A model generated the notes under the pieces. The model made no database searches, had not been told where the DNA came from, and was given only the letters and a program-made list of their open reading frames with translations. Below are positions 8,774 to 17,884 of a stretch of DNA of 64,000 nt, piece by piece. The translations under genes and the position numbers were made by a program. Numbering within the stretch: the first letter of the stretch is position 1; each line of letters begins with the position of its first letter. Location: the NCBI GenBank assembly GCA_040261275.1, contig JBDQOI010000005.1, positions 45,233 through 109,232 of the forward strand, in the 5' to 3' direction. This DNA comes from UBA8752 sp040261275 (GTDB lineage: Bacteria; Bacteroidota; Bacteroidia; Flavobacteriales_D; Sanyastnellaceae).

Positions 8774-9373
8774 TCAAGCGTCCCCTGCTCTGCGGGAGAG
8801 CAATTCGGCCACGTACTTCCCGACAATATCAAATTCGAGGTTCACATGGTCTCCCGGGACCAATGCGTGAAATCCAGTGTGCTCCCAGGTATAGGGAATG
8901 ACGGTGATGCTGAAGCGGTCAGCTGCGGCGTCCACCACCGTCAGGGAAACCCCATTGACCGTAATGGACCCCTTCGAGACTGTAACATGGCGGTCCTCTG
9001 CAGCATGGCGGAAGCTCAGATTCCATGAACCTCCGCGGTCATCGATGGACAACACCTCCGCCGTCGTATCCACATGGCCTTGGACGATGTGACCATCCAA
9101 GCGACCTCCCACGCGGGTGCAGCGCTCGAGGTTGACCGACTGGCCCTCCTTCCAAGCGCCCAAGGTTGTGCGTTTGAGTGTCTCCTCCACGGCAGTGACC
9201 GTGTACGTGTCTCCGTGGATTTCCACCACGGTCAAACAAACCCCGTCATGTGCCACGCTCTGGTCCACCTGCAATTCAGAAACGATGCCGGCTTCGAAGG
9301 TGAAATGGCGATTGGTCCCCTCATCGCGGATGCTCCTGATGCGGCCCATGCATTCAATGATACCCGTAAACAT
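8774..9373 (-). CDS. ribE: Riboflavin synthase, alpha subunit
   Basis: 199 residues, normal for this trimeric enzyme. It starts with the diagnostic MFTGIIE and holds two lumazine-binding repeats; the second contains GHIVQGHVDTTAEV and KGSITVNGVSLTVV. It converts two 6,7-dimethyl-8-ribityllumazines to riboflavin plus a pyrimidine. It lies 9 bases after the secreted-protein gene on the same strand, so it may be cotranscribed. It converges on lptB with a 6-base gap. Confidence 0.96.
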   Translation of the reverse strand: MFTGIIECMGRIRSIRDEGTNRHFTFEAGIVSELQVDQSVAHDGVCLTVVEIHGDTYTVTAVEETLKRTTLGAWKEGQSVNLERCTRVGGRLDGHIVQGHVDTTAEVLSIDDRGGSWNLSFRHAAEDRHVTVSKGSITVNGVSLTVVDAAADRFSITVIPYTWEHTGFHALVPGDHVNLEFDIVGKYVAELLSRRAGDA

Positions 9374-9382
9374 GATTGATTT

Positions 9383-12079
9383 TCATTCTTGGCCGGGGGA
9401 CAGCCCGTCCAGCATTTGTATGCTCCCGGAGAATCGCTCGGGTACGATGCCCTCGAGTCGCCGGGTGTAGGCAATGCAGGTATAGTGATACACTCCGTCA
9501 GCGCATGGATGGCCTTGGGCCTGATGGGTTCCGTCCCATCCGAGATCGGGGTCTGTCGCTCGCCATACTTCCTCGCCCCATCGGTTGAAGACCCGGAAAT
9601 CCACGCTGTCCACAAATTTCCAAGGGAAGGGGTGGAACTGATCGTTCGCACCGTCCAGATTTGGCGTGAAGACGTTGGGCAAGAAATAGAACGGGCAATT
9701 ATCGGTGCAAACGGTGTCGACGAGGGGGCTCTCATTTCGTCGCAATACCCCGTCGGGACCGGGCATGAGACTGTCCAACGCCGTCACGGACCAGCATCCT
9801 GCAATGGACCCTCCCCATTCCGACGCCGGCAAGACCAGAACAGTATCCCCGCTTGTGTCCCACTCCGACCAGAACTCCAAGGGCGCATCCACACTGTCGC
9901 TGCGGTACAGCCGGTACGACATGACATCATCCGCACAATCGGGGGCATACCACCGAACGGTCACCGTCTCCTCCACACAATCGGCTTCTACATCGAACGC
10001 GGGCGGACACGGCGGCTCCATGTCATAGGGTGTAGCGCACCGGATGGCACTCCAATTCTCGATGGGGTCCAGGATATCGGAAGCCCCATAAGTACCCAAC
10101 GTCCGCACCCGGTAACAGTATGGCGTTCCATTCACCAACCCCGTATCCACGAAGGTGGGTACCGATGCGGTATCCAACCATTGGAGGGTGCCGTCTTCGA
10201 GGACGCGATGAAACACCCAGGCCGTATCGGCCCATGGTCGACCCGAAGGCACCTCCAACGCCACGCGGTTGTCTCCTGGGCCCGTCAGCAATTCGGGCAC
10301 AGGGGCCGCCGCGCTCGTTCCGATCACATCTTCTCCACTCCAGGCGGTCACCCTGTAGCTCCAGATGGGAACCTGACTGTCGATTCCGCCATGCTCCAGC
10401 AACGTGTCCAGGTTGCCCAGAGCGGGGTCCGGACCGACTTGACCGATTTCCGACCAAGGGGTGCCTCCCGATGGGCGCGCCTCGATGGAATATCGATAGG
10501 GCCCGGGAAAGGCCTCCGCGGTATCAGCATCTGACGGCGGAGACCACCTGACCTGCACCAATCCACTTGCCAAATCAGGCACTTCCACTGAAGCCCCCGT
10601 CATGACCGGGACGCCCTTGTTGATTTCGGCGCAGGCCTCGGGTCCGAAACGGCTTCGCGCGCCGTTGGGCATGACCGCGACGATCCGATAGCAGTAGCGC
10701 GCCCCGTAGCTCGAAGCATCAAGGTCGAGGTAGGCATTGCTTCCCAACCCTTGCACGAAGGCCACTTGCTGGTAACCTGCCTCCGGCGGAATACCCACCG
10801 TGCAATAAGAGGGGTCAGGAAAGCCCGGACCTATCTTCCGGTGCACCTCATACCCTCCGACAGCGCGTTCCGCGAGGGTATACGAATCGGTGCAAGGATG
10901 AACGGGCCAGTCGATTTCAACCGCATTGCCAATGGGGGTGGCCTCGGTGGAGGAGACCGGACGGGCGATGACCTTCACGGAAACAGTGGCGACATCACTC
11001 AAGGGCGTGAAATTGTCATCCGTCGCCTTGAAAACCAATTGATATGGAGCCTCTCGCACCGCATCGCAGCCGGGCACCCATGAGAATGAGCCCTGTTCCA
11101 GAAAGGGGTTCCAATTGAACGTAGCCGCCGGATCCAATGCATCCACGGGACCGCCTACCACCGTGACGACAACGTCATCTCCGTTCGGGTCAGAGGCGCT
11201 GACCTGGAATCCAATGCTGGAACCCTGTAGCACGCAAGTGTCATTGGGGACGACGACGACAGGGGGTACATTGTCGCATACGGCCACATTGATCTGCATG
11301 TCCCTGATGACCTCACCGACCATAATCCAAACGCCCTCCACCTCGCGCCACTCTCTGATTCTGAGCGCCATATTGAATTCTCCCGCCATGCCCGGCACAT
11401 CCCAAACGACGGTTCCGGTCAAGGGTTCCACGTAGAAATCCCCTCCTGCACCTTCTACTTCGTTGGGCTGCACGAACCCTTGGATGGGCAGGCACTGAAA
11501 CCCGGCGCAGGATACCAGGTCGTAGGTCAGAGAATCCCCATCGGCATCAAATGCCCCGGGATTGTGTTCCCATCGCTGGTTGATGCAGGCATTCTCCACG
11601 GCAGGTGACAGGAGAATCGGACTGTCATTGTGACCCGCCTGCGGATCGATGATCAGCAATGCGGAAATGCAGAACGGCACATCCACGGAGACGGGAATAT
11701 TCTCGATATCGGCGTTTCGGTTCGGGTCTTCGACTACCAGGCTGTACACCCCTGGACCCGGGTAGGTATGGAGCCCTTTGTACAGGTTCAGGCGAATGTC
11801 ATTCCCGATGATCTCCCCGATGAAAAAACCTCCCTGATCCACAGGGCCATTGACGCGGGGCAGGCTGTCCTGTATGTCCAATTCGCCCTCGTCTCCCCAA
11901 CGGATGTTCAAGTAGGGACGGTCTGCCACCACGGTAGCCCGGGTGTAGGTCGTGATGGTCACCTCGTAGGTCGACCCCGAAATGTGGCGGTAGGTAATCT
12001 CCCCGGCACGGTTGTGCGTGGCGGCTGCCTCCTGGGCCAAGGACAGGCCGAAGAGCAACAGAGGGAGAACGAATCGCAT
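9383..12079 (-). CDS. Large secreted protein with Fn3-like repeats and CHU_C C-terminus
   Basis: 898 residues. A signal peptide (RFVLPLLLFGLSLAQEAAA) leads into a beta-rich region (HNRAGEITYRHISGSTYEV) common in large Bacteroidota surface proteins. Middle modules look like fibronectin type III/cadherin-like repeats (PPVVVVPNDTCV, VPVMTGASVEVPDL). The last ~90 residues are a gliding-motility-associated C-terminal domain: NVFTPNLDGANDQFHPFP, VFNRWGEEVWRA, GWDGTHQAQ and CADGVYHYTCIAY. This domain marks type IX secretion cargo, so the protein is predicted to be exported and surface-attached or released. Many Cys residues suggest disulfides. The ligand is unknown. Confidence 0.9.
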   Translation of the reverse strand: MRFVLPLLLFGLSLAQEAAATHNRAGEITYRHISGSTYEVTITTYTRATVVADRPYLNIRWGDEGELDIQDSLPRVNGPVDQGGFFIGEIIGNDIRLNLYKGLHTYPGPGVYSLVVEDPNRNADIENIPVSVDVPFCISALLIIDPQAGHNDSPILLSPAVENACINQRWEHNPGAFDADGDSLTYDLVSCAGFQCLPIQGFVQPNEVEGAGGDFYVEPLTGTVVWDVPGMAGEFNMALRIREWREVEGVWIMVGEVIRDMQINVAVCDNVPPVVVVPNDTCVLQGSSIGFQVSASDPNGDDVVVTVVGGPVDALDPAATFNWNPFLEQGSFSWVPGCDAVREAPYQLVFKATDDNFTPLSDVATVSVKVIARPVSSTEATPIGNAVEIDWPVHPCTDSYTLAERAVGGYEVHRKIGPGFPDPSYCTVGIPPEAGYQQVAFVQGLGSNAYLDLDASSYGARYCYRIVAVMPNGARSRFGPEACAEINKGVPVMTGASVEVPDLASGLVQVRWSPPSDADTAEAFPGPYRYSIEARPSGGTPWSEIGQVGPDPALGNLDTLLEHGGIDSQVPIWSYRVTAWSGEDVIGTSAAAPVPELLTGPGDNRVALEVPSGRPWADTAWVFHRVLEDGTLQWLDTASVPTFVDTGLVNGTPYCYRVRTLGTYGASDILDPIENWSAIRCATPYDMEPPCPPAFDVEADCVEETVTVRWYAPDCADDVMSYRLYRSDSVDAPLEFWSEWDTSGDTVLVLPASEWGGSIAGCWSVTALDSLMPGPDGVLRRNESPLVDTVCTDNCPFYFLPNVFTPNLDGANDQFHPFPWKFVDSVDFRVFNRWGEEVWRATDPDLGWDGTHQAQGHPCADGVYHYTCIAYTRRLEGIVPERFSGSIQMLDGLSPGQE

Positions 12080-12085
12080 GGGCTT

Positions 12086-12115
12086 CGAAAGGTAACCTCC
12101 CTAAAAACCAACAAA
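12086..12115 (-). promoter_or_regulatory. Predicted promoter of the CHU_C protein gene
   Basis: On the minus strand, TTTG (12115-12112), a 17-base spacer and TACCTTTCG (12094-12086) match the Bacteroidota -33/-7 pattern. The ATG starts 6 bases after the box, which predicts a leaderless or nearly leaderless mRNA. Confidence 0.55.
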
Positions 12116-12185
12116 TAGCAGAGAAGTGCAAAAATTCAGATGGAACATCGAGACTTTCTCGAACCCAATCGGACCGAGCCGGCGC

Positions 12186-12193
12186 TAACTTCG
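12186..12193 (+). promoter_or_regulatory. Predicted -7 box of pdxA
   Basis: TAACTTCG (TAnnTTYG type) ends 5 bases before the pdxA ATG at 12199, so transcription would start at or next to the start codon. Confidence 0.5.
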
Positions 12194-12198
12194 TAGAT

Positions 12199-13266
12199 AT
12201 GGCGAAGAGCAAGCCCGTTCGCATCGGTATCAGCTGGGGAGACCCCCATGGCATTGGATCGGAATGCATTCTCAAAGCGTTCGACGATCCTCGGATGTTC
12301 GATGAGATGCTGCCGGTCGTATTCGGAAATACCGAAGCCCTCAGAAAGCAGGCGGATGCCTTCGATGTGAAACTTGAAATCCGGAGTGTTTCGGATGCCT
12401 CCGAAGCCAAGCTCGGCGGACTGTCCTGCGTAGATATCGCCCCCTCCTTCCCCGATCCGGATTGGGGTAAACCCCACCCCAATGCCGGCGAGTTCGCGCG
12501 TTTGAGCCTCGAGAGCGCAGTGGATGCCCTGGCAGCGACGAAGGTCGATGTGCTGGTCACCGCTCCCATCAACAAGGACACCATACAGAGCAACCAGTTC
12601 AAATTCCCAGGCCACACGGAGTACCTCGCAGACAAAGCCGGAGTCAAGGACGTTTTAATGATCCTTGCATCGGATGCGCTGAAGGTCGGCGTCGTGACAG
12701 GGCATGTGCCGCTCAAGGATGTCTCCTCGCATCTTTCAAAAGACCGGATCCTCAAATACGGCCACCTGCTTCACGACAGCCTGTCCCGCGACTTCGGTGT
12801 GGTCACTCCGCGAATTGCGGTGCTGGGCTTGAACCCCCACGCCGGGGACAATGGCCTCATCGGCGAAGAGGAAAAAACGATCATCTTGCCTGCCGTCCGT
12901 GCACTTCAGGAGCAGGGACTGAAGGTCAGCGGTCCCTTTGGTGCGGATGGGTTTTTTGGAGGCGGTGATTTCAAGCACTTCGACGGCGTGCTCGCCATGT
13001 ATCACGATCAGGGTCTCGTCCCTTTCAAAAGCCTGTCCTTTGGGCAGGGGGTCAATTTTACAGCAGGTCTGCCCATCGTCCGAACGAGCCCCGACCATGG
13101 GACCGCCTTTGATATTGCAGGCCAAGGAAAAGCCGATGGCCAGAGCCTTCGCGCCGCGTGCTGGATGGCTGCCGATGTTCGGAAGCAGCGCCAGGAGCAC
13201 CGTGAGATGACGGCAAACCCCCTTGAAATCGCACCGTCGAAGCAATGGGAGCGGGACCGCTTCTGA
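12199..13266 (+). CDS. pdxA: 4-hydroxythreonine-4-phosphate dehydrogenase
   Basis: 355-residue NAD-dependent, metal-dependent dehydrogenase of pyridoxal phosphate synthesis. It oxidises 4-phosphohydroxy-L-threonine; the product condenses with deoxyxylulose 5-phosphate. Conserved pieces: ISWGDPHGIGSE at the N-terminus, TAPINKDTIQ, the metal ligand GHTEYLA, LNPHAGDNGLIG, and the late HDQGLVPFK and TSPDHGTAFDIAG. It is a single gene preceded by its own promoter box. Confidence 0.95.
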   Translation: MAKSKPVRIGISWGDPHGIGSECILKAFDDPRMFDEMLPVVFGNTEALRKQADAFDVKLEIRSVSDASEAKLGGLSCVDIAPSFPDPDWGKPHPNAGEFARLSLESAVDALAATKVDVLVTAPINKDTIQSNQFKFPGHTEYLADKAGVKDVLMILASDALKVGVVTGHVPLKDVSSHLSKDRILKYGHLLHDSLSRDFGVVTPRIAVLGLNPHAGDNGLIGEEEKTIILPAVRALQEQGLKVSGPFGADGFFGGGDFKHFDGVLAMYHDQGLVPFKSLSFGQGVNFTAGLPIVRTSPDHGTAFDIAGQGKADGQSLRAACWMAADVRKQRQEHREMTANPLEIAPSKQWERDRF

Positions 13267-13304
13267 ACCGTAAACATCGCGGTCGGGGATTGCACTGAAA
13301 ACCG

Positions 13305-13312
13305 TACCTTTG
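13305..13312 (+). promoter_or_regulatory. Predicted -7 box upstream of DUF177-rpmF
   Basis: TACCTTTG is an exact TAnnTTTG match, leaving a leader of about 20 bases before the ATG at 13338. Confidence 0.5.
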
Positions 13313-13337
13313 CCCCCCCTCAAAGCTAGGGTGACGC

Positions 13338-13889
13338 ATGCGCGCAACTTCCGAATTCGAAATTCCCTACACGGGATTGGGCATCGGTAGGCACGCTTTC
13401 GACTTCGAGCTTGACGGGGCGTTCTTTTCAAATTTCGAGCCTTCTGGCTTTGTGGATGCTGAAGTTTTGGCCACCACTGAGCTGGATCGATTCGAAGGAA
13501 TGATGCACTTCGACGTCCACATTTCGGGTTCGGTGCAATCGGTCTGTGACCGATGCAATGCTCCGCTTCCGTTGTCGATTGATCACCGTGTGCGCTATGT
13601 GGTGAAATTCGGGGACCGCACCCACAAGACCGATGACGACATACTCGTCCTCGGCCCGGCCGAACATCTTTTGGATGTGCGGGAGTTTCTCTACGAAGCC
13701 ACCGCTTTGGCCCTTCCCTTGCGGCGCGTTCACGAAGAGGAGAAGGATTGCGACCCGCGCGTGATGCATTGGTTGTCCGGTAGCGTTGACCATGCGCCCG
13801 GTGAAGTGCAAGAAGAAAAAGTGGATCCGAGATGGGCAGCCTTGAAAGGGCTCTCCAGCGAAGATGAGGAAGGAGAGAACGAGGAGTGA
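13338..13889 (+). CDS. YceD/DUF177 family protein
   Basis: 183 residues. The central CDRCNAPLPLSIDHRVRY is the DUF177 signature; family members precede rpmF in most bacteria, as here, and are linked to 23S rRNA accumulation in E. coli and plants. A second Cys-containing segment (EEEKDCDPRVMHWL) follows. The C-terminus is acidic (SSEDEEGENEE). It is cotranscribed with rpmF, 58 bases downstream. Confidence 0.9.
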   Translation: MRATSEFEIPYTGLGIGRHAFDFELDGAFFSNFEPSGFVDAEVLATTELDRFEGMMHFDVHISGSVQSVCDRCNAPLPLSIDHRVRYVVKFGDRTHKTDDDILVLGPAEHLLDVREFLYEATALALPLRRVHEEEKDCDPRVMHWLSGSVDHAPGEVQEEKVDPRWAALKGLSSEDEEGENEE

Positions 13890-13947
13890 ATTGACATAGA
13901 AACATTGACCCCGAAGCGCGAAAGCGCCGAGGAACAACCATACGACC

Positions 13948-14142
13948 ATGGCACATCCCAAGCGACGCCAGAGCAAGACGCGCTCACGCAAGCGCCGGAC
14001 GCACTACAAGGCGGAGACGCCGAACGTAGCAACCTGCTCCACCACTGGACAGGCTCACATGTTCCACCGCGCCCACTGGTATGAGGGCAAGCTCTACTAC
14101 AAGGGCCGCGTGGTCATGGAGAAAGAAGGCGCCGAAGCCTGA
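13948..14142 (+). CDS. rpmF: 50S ribosomal protein L32
   Basis: 64-residue basic protein of the large ribosomal subunit. It starts MAHPKRRQSKTRSRKRRTH, the Bacteroidota form of L32. Only one Cys remains (VATCSTTGQAH), so the zinc-ribbon CxxC pairs of other L32 proteins are absent, as in other members of this phylum. An intrinsic terminator follows. Confidence 0.96.
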   Translation: MAHPKRRQSKTRSRKRRTHYKAETPNVATCSTTGQAHMFHRAHWYEGKLYYKGRVVMEKEGAEA

Positions 14143-14167
14143 TTTCTTTTTCGTCACGACTTCAGGG

Positions 14168-14202
14168 AAACCCGCACGGCTGAGGGCTGATGCGGGTTTT
14201 TC
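14168..14202 (+). terminator. Intrinsic terminator after rpmF
   Basis: A 9-base perfect stem, AAACCCGCA (14168-14176) with TGCGGGTTT (14191-14199), is followed by a T-run. It separates DUF177-rpmF from fabH. Confidence 0.8.
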
Positions 14203-14260
14203 CACATTCTTTCGTGACCGCTTGCCGCTGCGGGTGCCCATCTACAGGCATTTGGCATTC

Positions 14261-14301
14261 TAATTTCGCCCGCACCCCACATCAGAAGGGACAATAATTC
14301 G
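14261..14301 (+). promoter_or_regulatory. Candidate fabH promoter region
   Basis: Two possible -7 boxes are present: TAATTTCG at 14261-14268, which would give a leader of about 32 bases, and the shorter TAATTCG at 14295-14301, which ends 4 bases before the ATG. I cannot choose between them. Confidence 0.35.
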
Positions 14302-14305
14302 CAGG

Positions 14306-15322
14306 ATGAGCTCACTCCAATCCGCCGCCATCACCGCTGTGCAGGGATGGTTACCCGAAGACAAGCTGACCAACGCCGACCTCGAAAAGATGGTCGACAC
14401 CAATGACGAGTGGATCCGCACCCGGACCGGAATTTCAGAACGCCGCATCCTGAAGGACCCCACCAAGGCGACCTCCGATATGGCAGCTGAGGTCGTCAAA
14501 GGCCTTTGCGCCCAGCGCGGCATCGAACCGGACACCATCGACCTGGTCATCGTGGCCACCGTCACCCCCGATATGTTCTTTCCTTCCACTGCTCAGCTGG
14601 CCTGCTACAAGGCCGGCGCGAACAACGCTTGGGGCTTTGATCTGAGCGCCGCCTGCAGTGGGTTCCTCTTCGCACTGCGCACGGGCGGGCAATTCATCTC
14701 GACGGGGACCCACAAGCGTGTGATCGTCGTCGGATCGGACAAGATGAGCAGCATCGTGGACTACACCGACCGCACTACATGTGTTCTCTTTGGAGATGCC
14801 GCGGCCGGGGTGTTGCTCGAAGCCGACCCCACAGGCGAAAACGGAATCCGGGATGCCATCCTCCGAAGCGATGGCTCGGGGGGGCAGTACCTGCGGATGC
14901 AAGGCGGCGGCTCATTGAATCCGCCTTCCAATGAAACTGTAGCGGCGGGAATGCACTACCTCGAGCAAGATGGCAAGCCCGTCTTCAAGGCCGCCGTCAC
15001 TTCCATGGCTGATGTGAGCTATGAAATCATGGAGCGCAACGGATTGTCTGCAGACGACGTCTCTTGGCTCGTGCCCCACCAGGCCAACCTCCGCATCATC
15101 GACGCCACCGCCAAGCGCATGGGGGTCGGACGCGATAAGGTGATGATCAACATTGAGAAATACGGCAACACCACCGCAGCCACCATTCCGCTCTGCCTGT
15201 GGGAGTGGGCAGAACGCCTGACGCCAGGCGAAAACCTCATTCTCAGCAGCTTTGGGGGTGGATTTACTTGGGGCAGCATTTGGCTCAAGTGGGCCATGGA
15301 GCCCACCCCAAAAGCCGAGTAA
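14306..15322 (+). CDS. fabH: 3-oxoacyl-ACP synthase III (FabH)
   Basis: 338 residues. FabH condenses acetyl-CoA with malonyl-ACP to start fatty acid synthesis. The catalytic triad is visible: Cys in DLSAACSGFLFAL, His in VPHQANLRIIDA and Asn in EKYGNTTAATIP. DTNDEWIRTRTGI near the N-terminus is the usual FabH motif. It is followed by accB and accC, the common Bacteroidota arrangement that links initiation to malonyl-CoA supply. Confidence 0.96.
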   Translation: MSSLQSAAITAVQGWLPEDKLTNADLEKMVDTNDEWIRTRTGISERRILKDPTKATSDMAAEVVKGLCAQRGIEPDTIDLVIVATVTPDMFFPSTAQLACYKAGANNAWGFDLSAACSGFLFALRTGGQFISTGTHKRVIVVGSDKMSSIVDYTDRTTCVLFGDAAAGVLLEADPTGENGIRDAILRSDGSGGQYLRMQGGGSLNPPSNETVAAGMHYLEQDGKPVFKAAVTSMADVSYEIMERNGLSADDVSWLVPHQANLRIIDATAKRMGVGRDKVMINIEKYGNTTAATIPLCLWEWAERLTPGENLILSSFGGGFTWGSIWLKWAMEPTPKAE

Positions 15323-15404
15323 GAACCTCTCCCGGAGCATCCCGTCAATTTTCCGGTTACTTTGGCACCCGGATCGAACGGGGGTTCCTCAACTCATCCA
15401 GACC

Positions 15405-15947
15405 ATGACCCAGGAAGAAATACAAGACCTGATCAAGTTTGTCGCAAAATCCGGCGTCCACGAAGTGGAAATCGAACGCAAGGATTTCAAGATCACCATC
15501 AAGAGCAACGGCAACGGCAACAAGCGCGGCAAGAATGCTGCTCCCGAAACCCCACAGGCGGTGCACGTAGCCATGCCGGCAGGCATGCCCATGCCCGTGC
15601 AAATGTCTGCTCCCGTCGCAGCACCTGCTCCGGCAGTTCCGCCTCCTGCGCCCGCTGTGGCAGCCCCTGCGGCGGCGGCTGAACCCGCTCCTTCGGCAGA
15701 CTCCAATCTGCTTACCATCAAGAGCCCGATGATCGGGACCTTCTACCGAAAGCCCTCTCCTGACAAGGACAACTTTGTGGAGGTCGGATCGGCGGTGAAG
15801 ACCGGTGATACGGTTTGCACCATCGAGGCGATGAAGCTCTTCAATGAGATTGAAAGCGAGGTCTCAGGCCGCATCGTGAAGATTCTCGTAGACGACAACA
15901 GCCCGGTCGAATACGACCAGCCCCTCTTCCTCGTGGAGCCCGCTTGA
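15405..15947 (+). CDS. accB: Biotin carboxyl carrier protein of acetyl-CoA carboxylase
   Basis: 180 residues. The N-terminal domain MTQEEIQDLIKFVAKSGV is typical AccB. A long Ala/Pro-rich flexible linker (residues about 50-100) joins it to the biotinyl domain, whose target lysine is in IEAMKLFNEIESEVSG. The carrier moves CO2 between AccC and AccA/D. The ATG at 15405 is chosen because it begins the conserved domain; an in-frame extension to 15252 overlaps fabH. A TACTTTG box at about 15358-15364 could add a local promoter. Confidence 0.95.
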   Translation: MTQEEIQDLIKFVAKSGVHEVEIERKDFKITIKSNGNGNKRGKNAAPETPQAVHVAMPAGMPMPVQMSAPVAAPAPAVPPPAPAVAAPAAAAEPAPSADSNLLTIKSPMIGTFYRKPSPDKDNFVEVGSAVKTGDTVCTIEAMKLFNEIESEVSGRIVKILVDDNSPVEYDQPLFLVEPA

Positions 15948-15978
15948 TGTTGTCAGAACGAACCCATCGATTCACGAC

Positions 15979-17313
15979 ATGTTCAAGAAAATTCTAATCG
16001 CCAACCGCGGCGAGATTGCCCTGCGCGTCATCCGAACCTGCAAGGAAATGGGCATCAAGACCGTGGCGGTGTATTCCACGGCGGATGCGGAAAGCCTGCA
16101 CGTGCGTTTCGCCGATGAGGCCGTGTGCATCGGACCTCCCCAGAGTGCCCAGAGCTACCTCAACATCCCCAACATCATCGCAGCGGCGGAGATCACCAAC
16201 GCCGATGCCATCCATCCGGGATATGGATTCCTGTCGGAGAACGCCCAGTTCTCCAAGGTGTGCGGCGAGAACGACATCAAGTTCATTGGCGCCTCACCCG
16301 AGATGATCGAAGCCATGGGGGACAAGGCCTCGGCCAAGTCTACCATGAAGGCCGCTGGCGTGCCTACGATTCCCGGTAGTGCCGGCATTCTGGACAGCCT
16401 CGATGAAGCCCTTGCCTGTGCCAAGGAAATCGGCTACCCGGTCATGCTCAAGGCCACCGCGGGAGGTGGAGGACGCGGCATGCGGGTGTGTCACAACGAC
16501 GACGATACCGCGGATGCCTGGGTCACCACGCGTCGGGAAGCGGGCGCGGCCTTCGGAAACGACGGTATGTACATGGAGAAGTTCGTGACGGAGCCCCGCC
16601 ACATCGAGATCCAGATTGCCGGTGACCGCAACGGAAAGTGTTGCCACCTGTCCGAGCGCGACTGCTCGATCCAGCGCCGGCACCAGAAGTTGGTAGAGGA
16701 AACCCCCTCGCCCTTCATGACGGACGACCTGCGCGAGAAAATGGGCCAGGCGGCCATCGCAGCAGGGGAAGCGGTGAAGTATGAGGGCGTAGGCACCGTG
16801 GAATTCCTGGTCGATGCGGACCGGAACTTCTACTTCATGGAGATGAATACGCGGATTCAGGTTGAGCACACCATCACCGAGGAGGTGGTGGATTACGACC
16901 TGATCAAGGAACAGATCAAGCTGGCCCACGGCGACCCCATTTCCGGGCGGAACTACTACCCCAAGATGCACGCCATTCAGTGCCGCATCAACGCGGAGGA
17001 TCCCGACCGGAACTTTGCCCCCAGCCCGGGCACCGTGACCGACTACCACGGACCCGGTGGCCACGGCATCCGAATCGACACCCACGTCTATGCCGGCTAC
17101 CGTATCCCGCCGCATTACGACAGCATGGTCGCCAAGCTCATCGTGGTCGCGCAGACCCGGGAAGAGGCCATCACCAAGATGCAACGGGCCTTGGACGAGT
17201 ACATCATCGAAGGGGTGAAGACCACCATTCCCTTCCACCAGAAGCTGATGCGGCACGACCGGTTCCGGAGTGGCGACTTCACCACGAAATTCCTGGAGGA
17301 AGAGACCCTCTGA
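15979..17313 (+). CDS. accC: Acetyl-CoA carboxylase, biotin carboxylase subunit
   Basis: 444 residues with an ATP-grasp fold. It starts MFKKILIANRGEIALRVIR. The glycine-rich ATP loop is KATAGGGGRGMRV; MEMNTRIQVEHT carries metal and catalytic residues. It carboxylates biotin on AccB using ATP and bicarbonate. It lies 31 bases after accB in one transcript and ends just before a strong bidirectional terminator. Confidence 0.97.
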   Translation: MFKKILIANRGEIALRVIRTCKEMGIKTVAVYSTADAESLHVRFADEAVCIGPPQSAQSYLNIPNIIAAAEITNADAIHPGYGFLSENAQFSKVCGENDIKFIGASPEMIEAMGDKASAKSTMKAAGVPTIPGSAGILDSLDEALACAKEIGYPVMLKATAGGGGRGMRVCHNDDDTADAWVTTRREAGAAFGNDGMYMEKFVTEPRHIEIQIAGDRNGKCCHLSERDCSIQRRHQKLVEETPSPFMTDDLREKMGQAAIAAGEAVKYEGVGTVEFLVDADRNFYFMEMNTRIQVEHTITEEVVDYDLIKEQIKLAHGDPISGRNYYPKMHAIQCRINAEDPDRNFAPSPGTVTDYHGPGGHGIRIDTHVYAGYRIPPHYDSMVAKLIVVAQTREEAITKMQRALDEYIIEGVKTTIPFHQKLMRHDRFRSGDFTTKFLEEETL

Positions 17314-17340
17314 ATTCGATGTCCGTTCCTGCGCATTGAA

Positions 17341-17365
17341 AAAGGGCCTTCGCGGGCCCTTTTTT
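17341..17365 (+). terminator. Intrinsic terminator between accC and rfaE2
   Basis: An 8-base stem, AAAGGGCC with GGCCCTTT around a TTCGCG loop, is followed by T's (17360-17365). A-rich sequence on the left side allows it to work for the convergent minus-strand operon as well. Confidence 0.8.
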
Positions 17366-17883
17366 CATGATCGCTTGAGCTTGGACGCCAAAACCGTGGT
17401 GCTGCGCCCCGGGACGAGCGCAATGGTTTCTACCCGACCACCCTGGGCCTTGACCTCGGCACTGCCGACGATGTATCGAGGATCTGCGGGATCCCTGCAT
17501 TCCGCATCGTAATCTCCTCCCTTGACCAGTACATCGGGTGTCAGCCGCTGGATCAACTCCATCGGGGTGTCCGAACCGAAAAGGACAGCGATGCCGACTG
17601 ACCGCAGGGCTGCCAAGACCCGAACCCGGTCCGCCTCGCCCACAATAGGCCGGTCTTCCCCCTTCCCCAGCCTGCGCACGGACGCGTCATCATTGACCCC
17701 TACGACGAGCACGTCGCCCAGGGCTGCTGCCGCTTCCAAATAAGTCACATGGCCACGGTGGAGCAGGTCGAACACCCCGTTGGTGAAGACCACCTTGCGC
17801 CCCTCCGCTCGCCACAGGCGACACTTGGCTTCCGTTTCTTCCAGGCTGAGCACCCGGTGTTCTATGGAGGGAGACGGCTCCAT
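17365..17883 (-). CDS. rfaE2: D-glycero-beta-D-manno-heptose 1-phosphate adenylyltransferase
   Basis: 172 residues from the ATG at 17883. It is a cytidylyltransferase-like nucleotidyltransferase: TNGVFDLLHRGHVTYLEAA holds the HxGH motif, DVLVVGVNDDASVRRLGK the second conserved block, and GRSTTV the ISSTxx-like end. It makes ADP-heptose for LPS core. It corresponds to the C-terminal half of the bifunctional HldE; the kinase half is separate and not in the window. The chosen start leaves one base after the upstream stop; a start at 17913 would overlap that gene by 29 bases. It is last in a five-gene minus operon. Confidence 0.9.
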   Translation of the reverse strand: MEPSPSIEHRVLSLEETEAKCRLWRAEGRKVVFTNGVFDLLHRGHVTYLEAAAALGDVLVVGVNDDASVRRLGKGEDRPIVGEADRVRVLAALRSVGIAVLFGSDTPMELIQRLTPDVLVKGGDYDAECRDPADPRYIVGSAEVKAQGGRVETIALVPGRSTTVLASKLKRS

Positions 17884-17884
17884 T

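Noticed and set aside
16294..17256. Minus-strand open frame of 320 codons
   Set aside because: It is antisense to accC, which has unbroken biotin carboxylase motifs.
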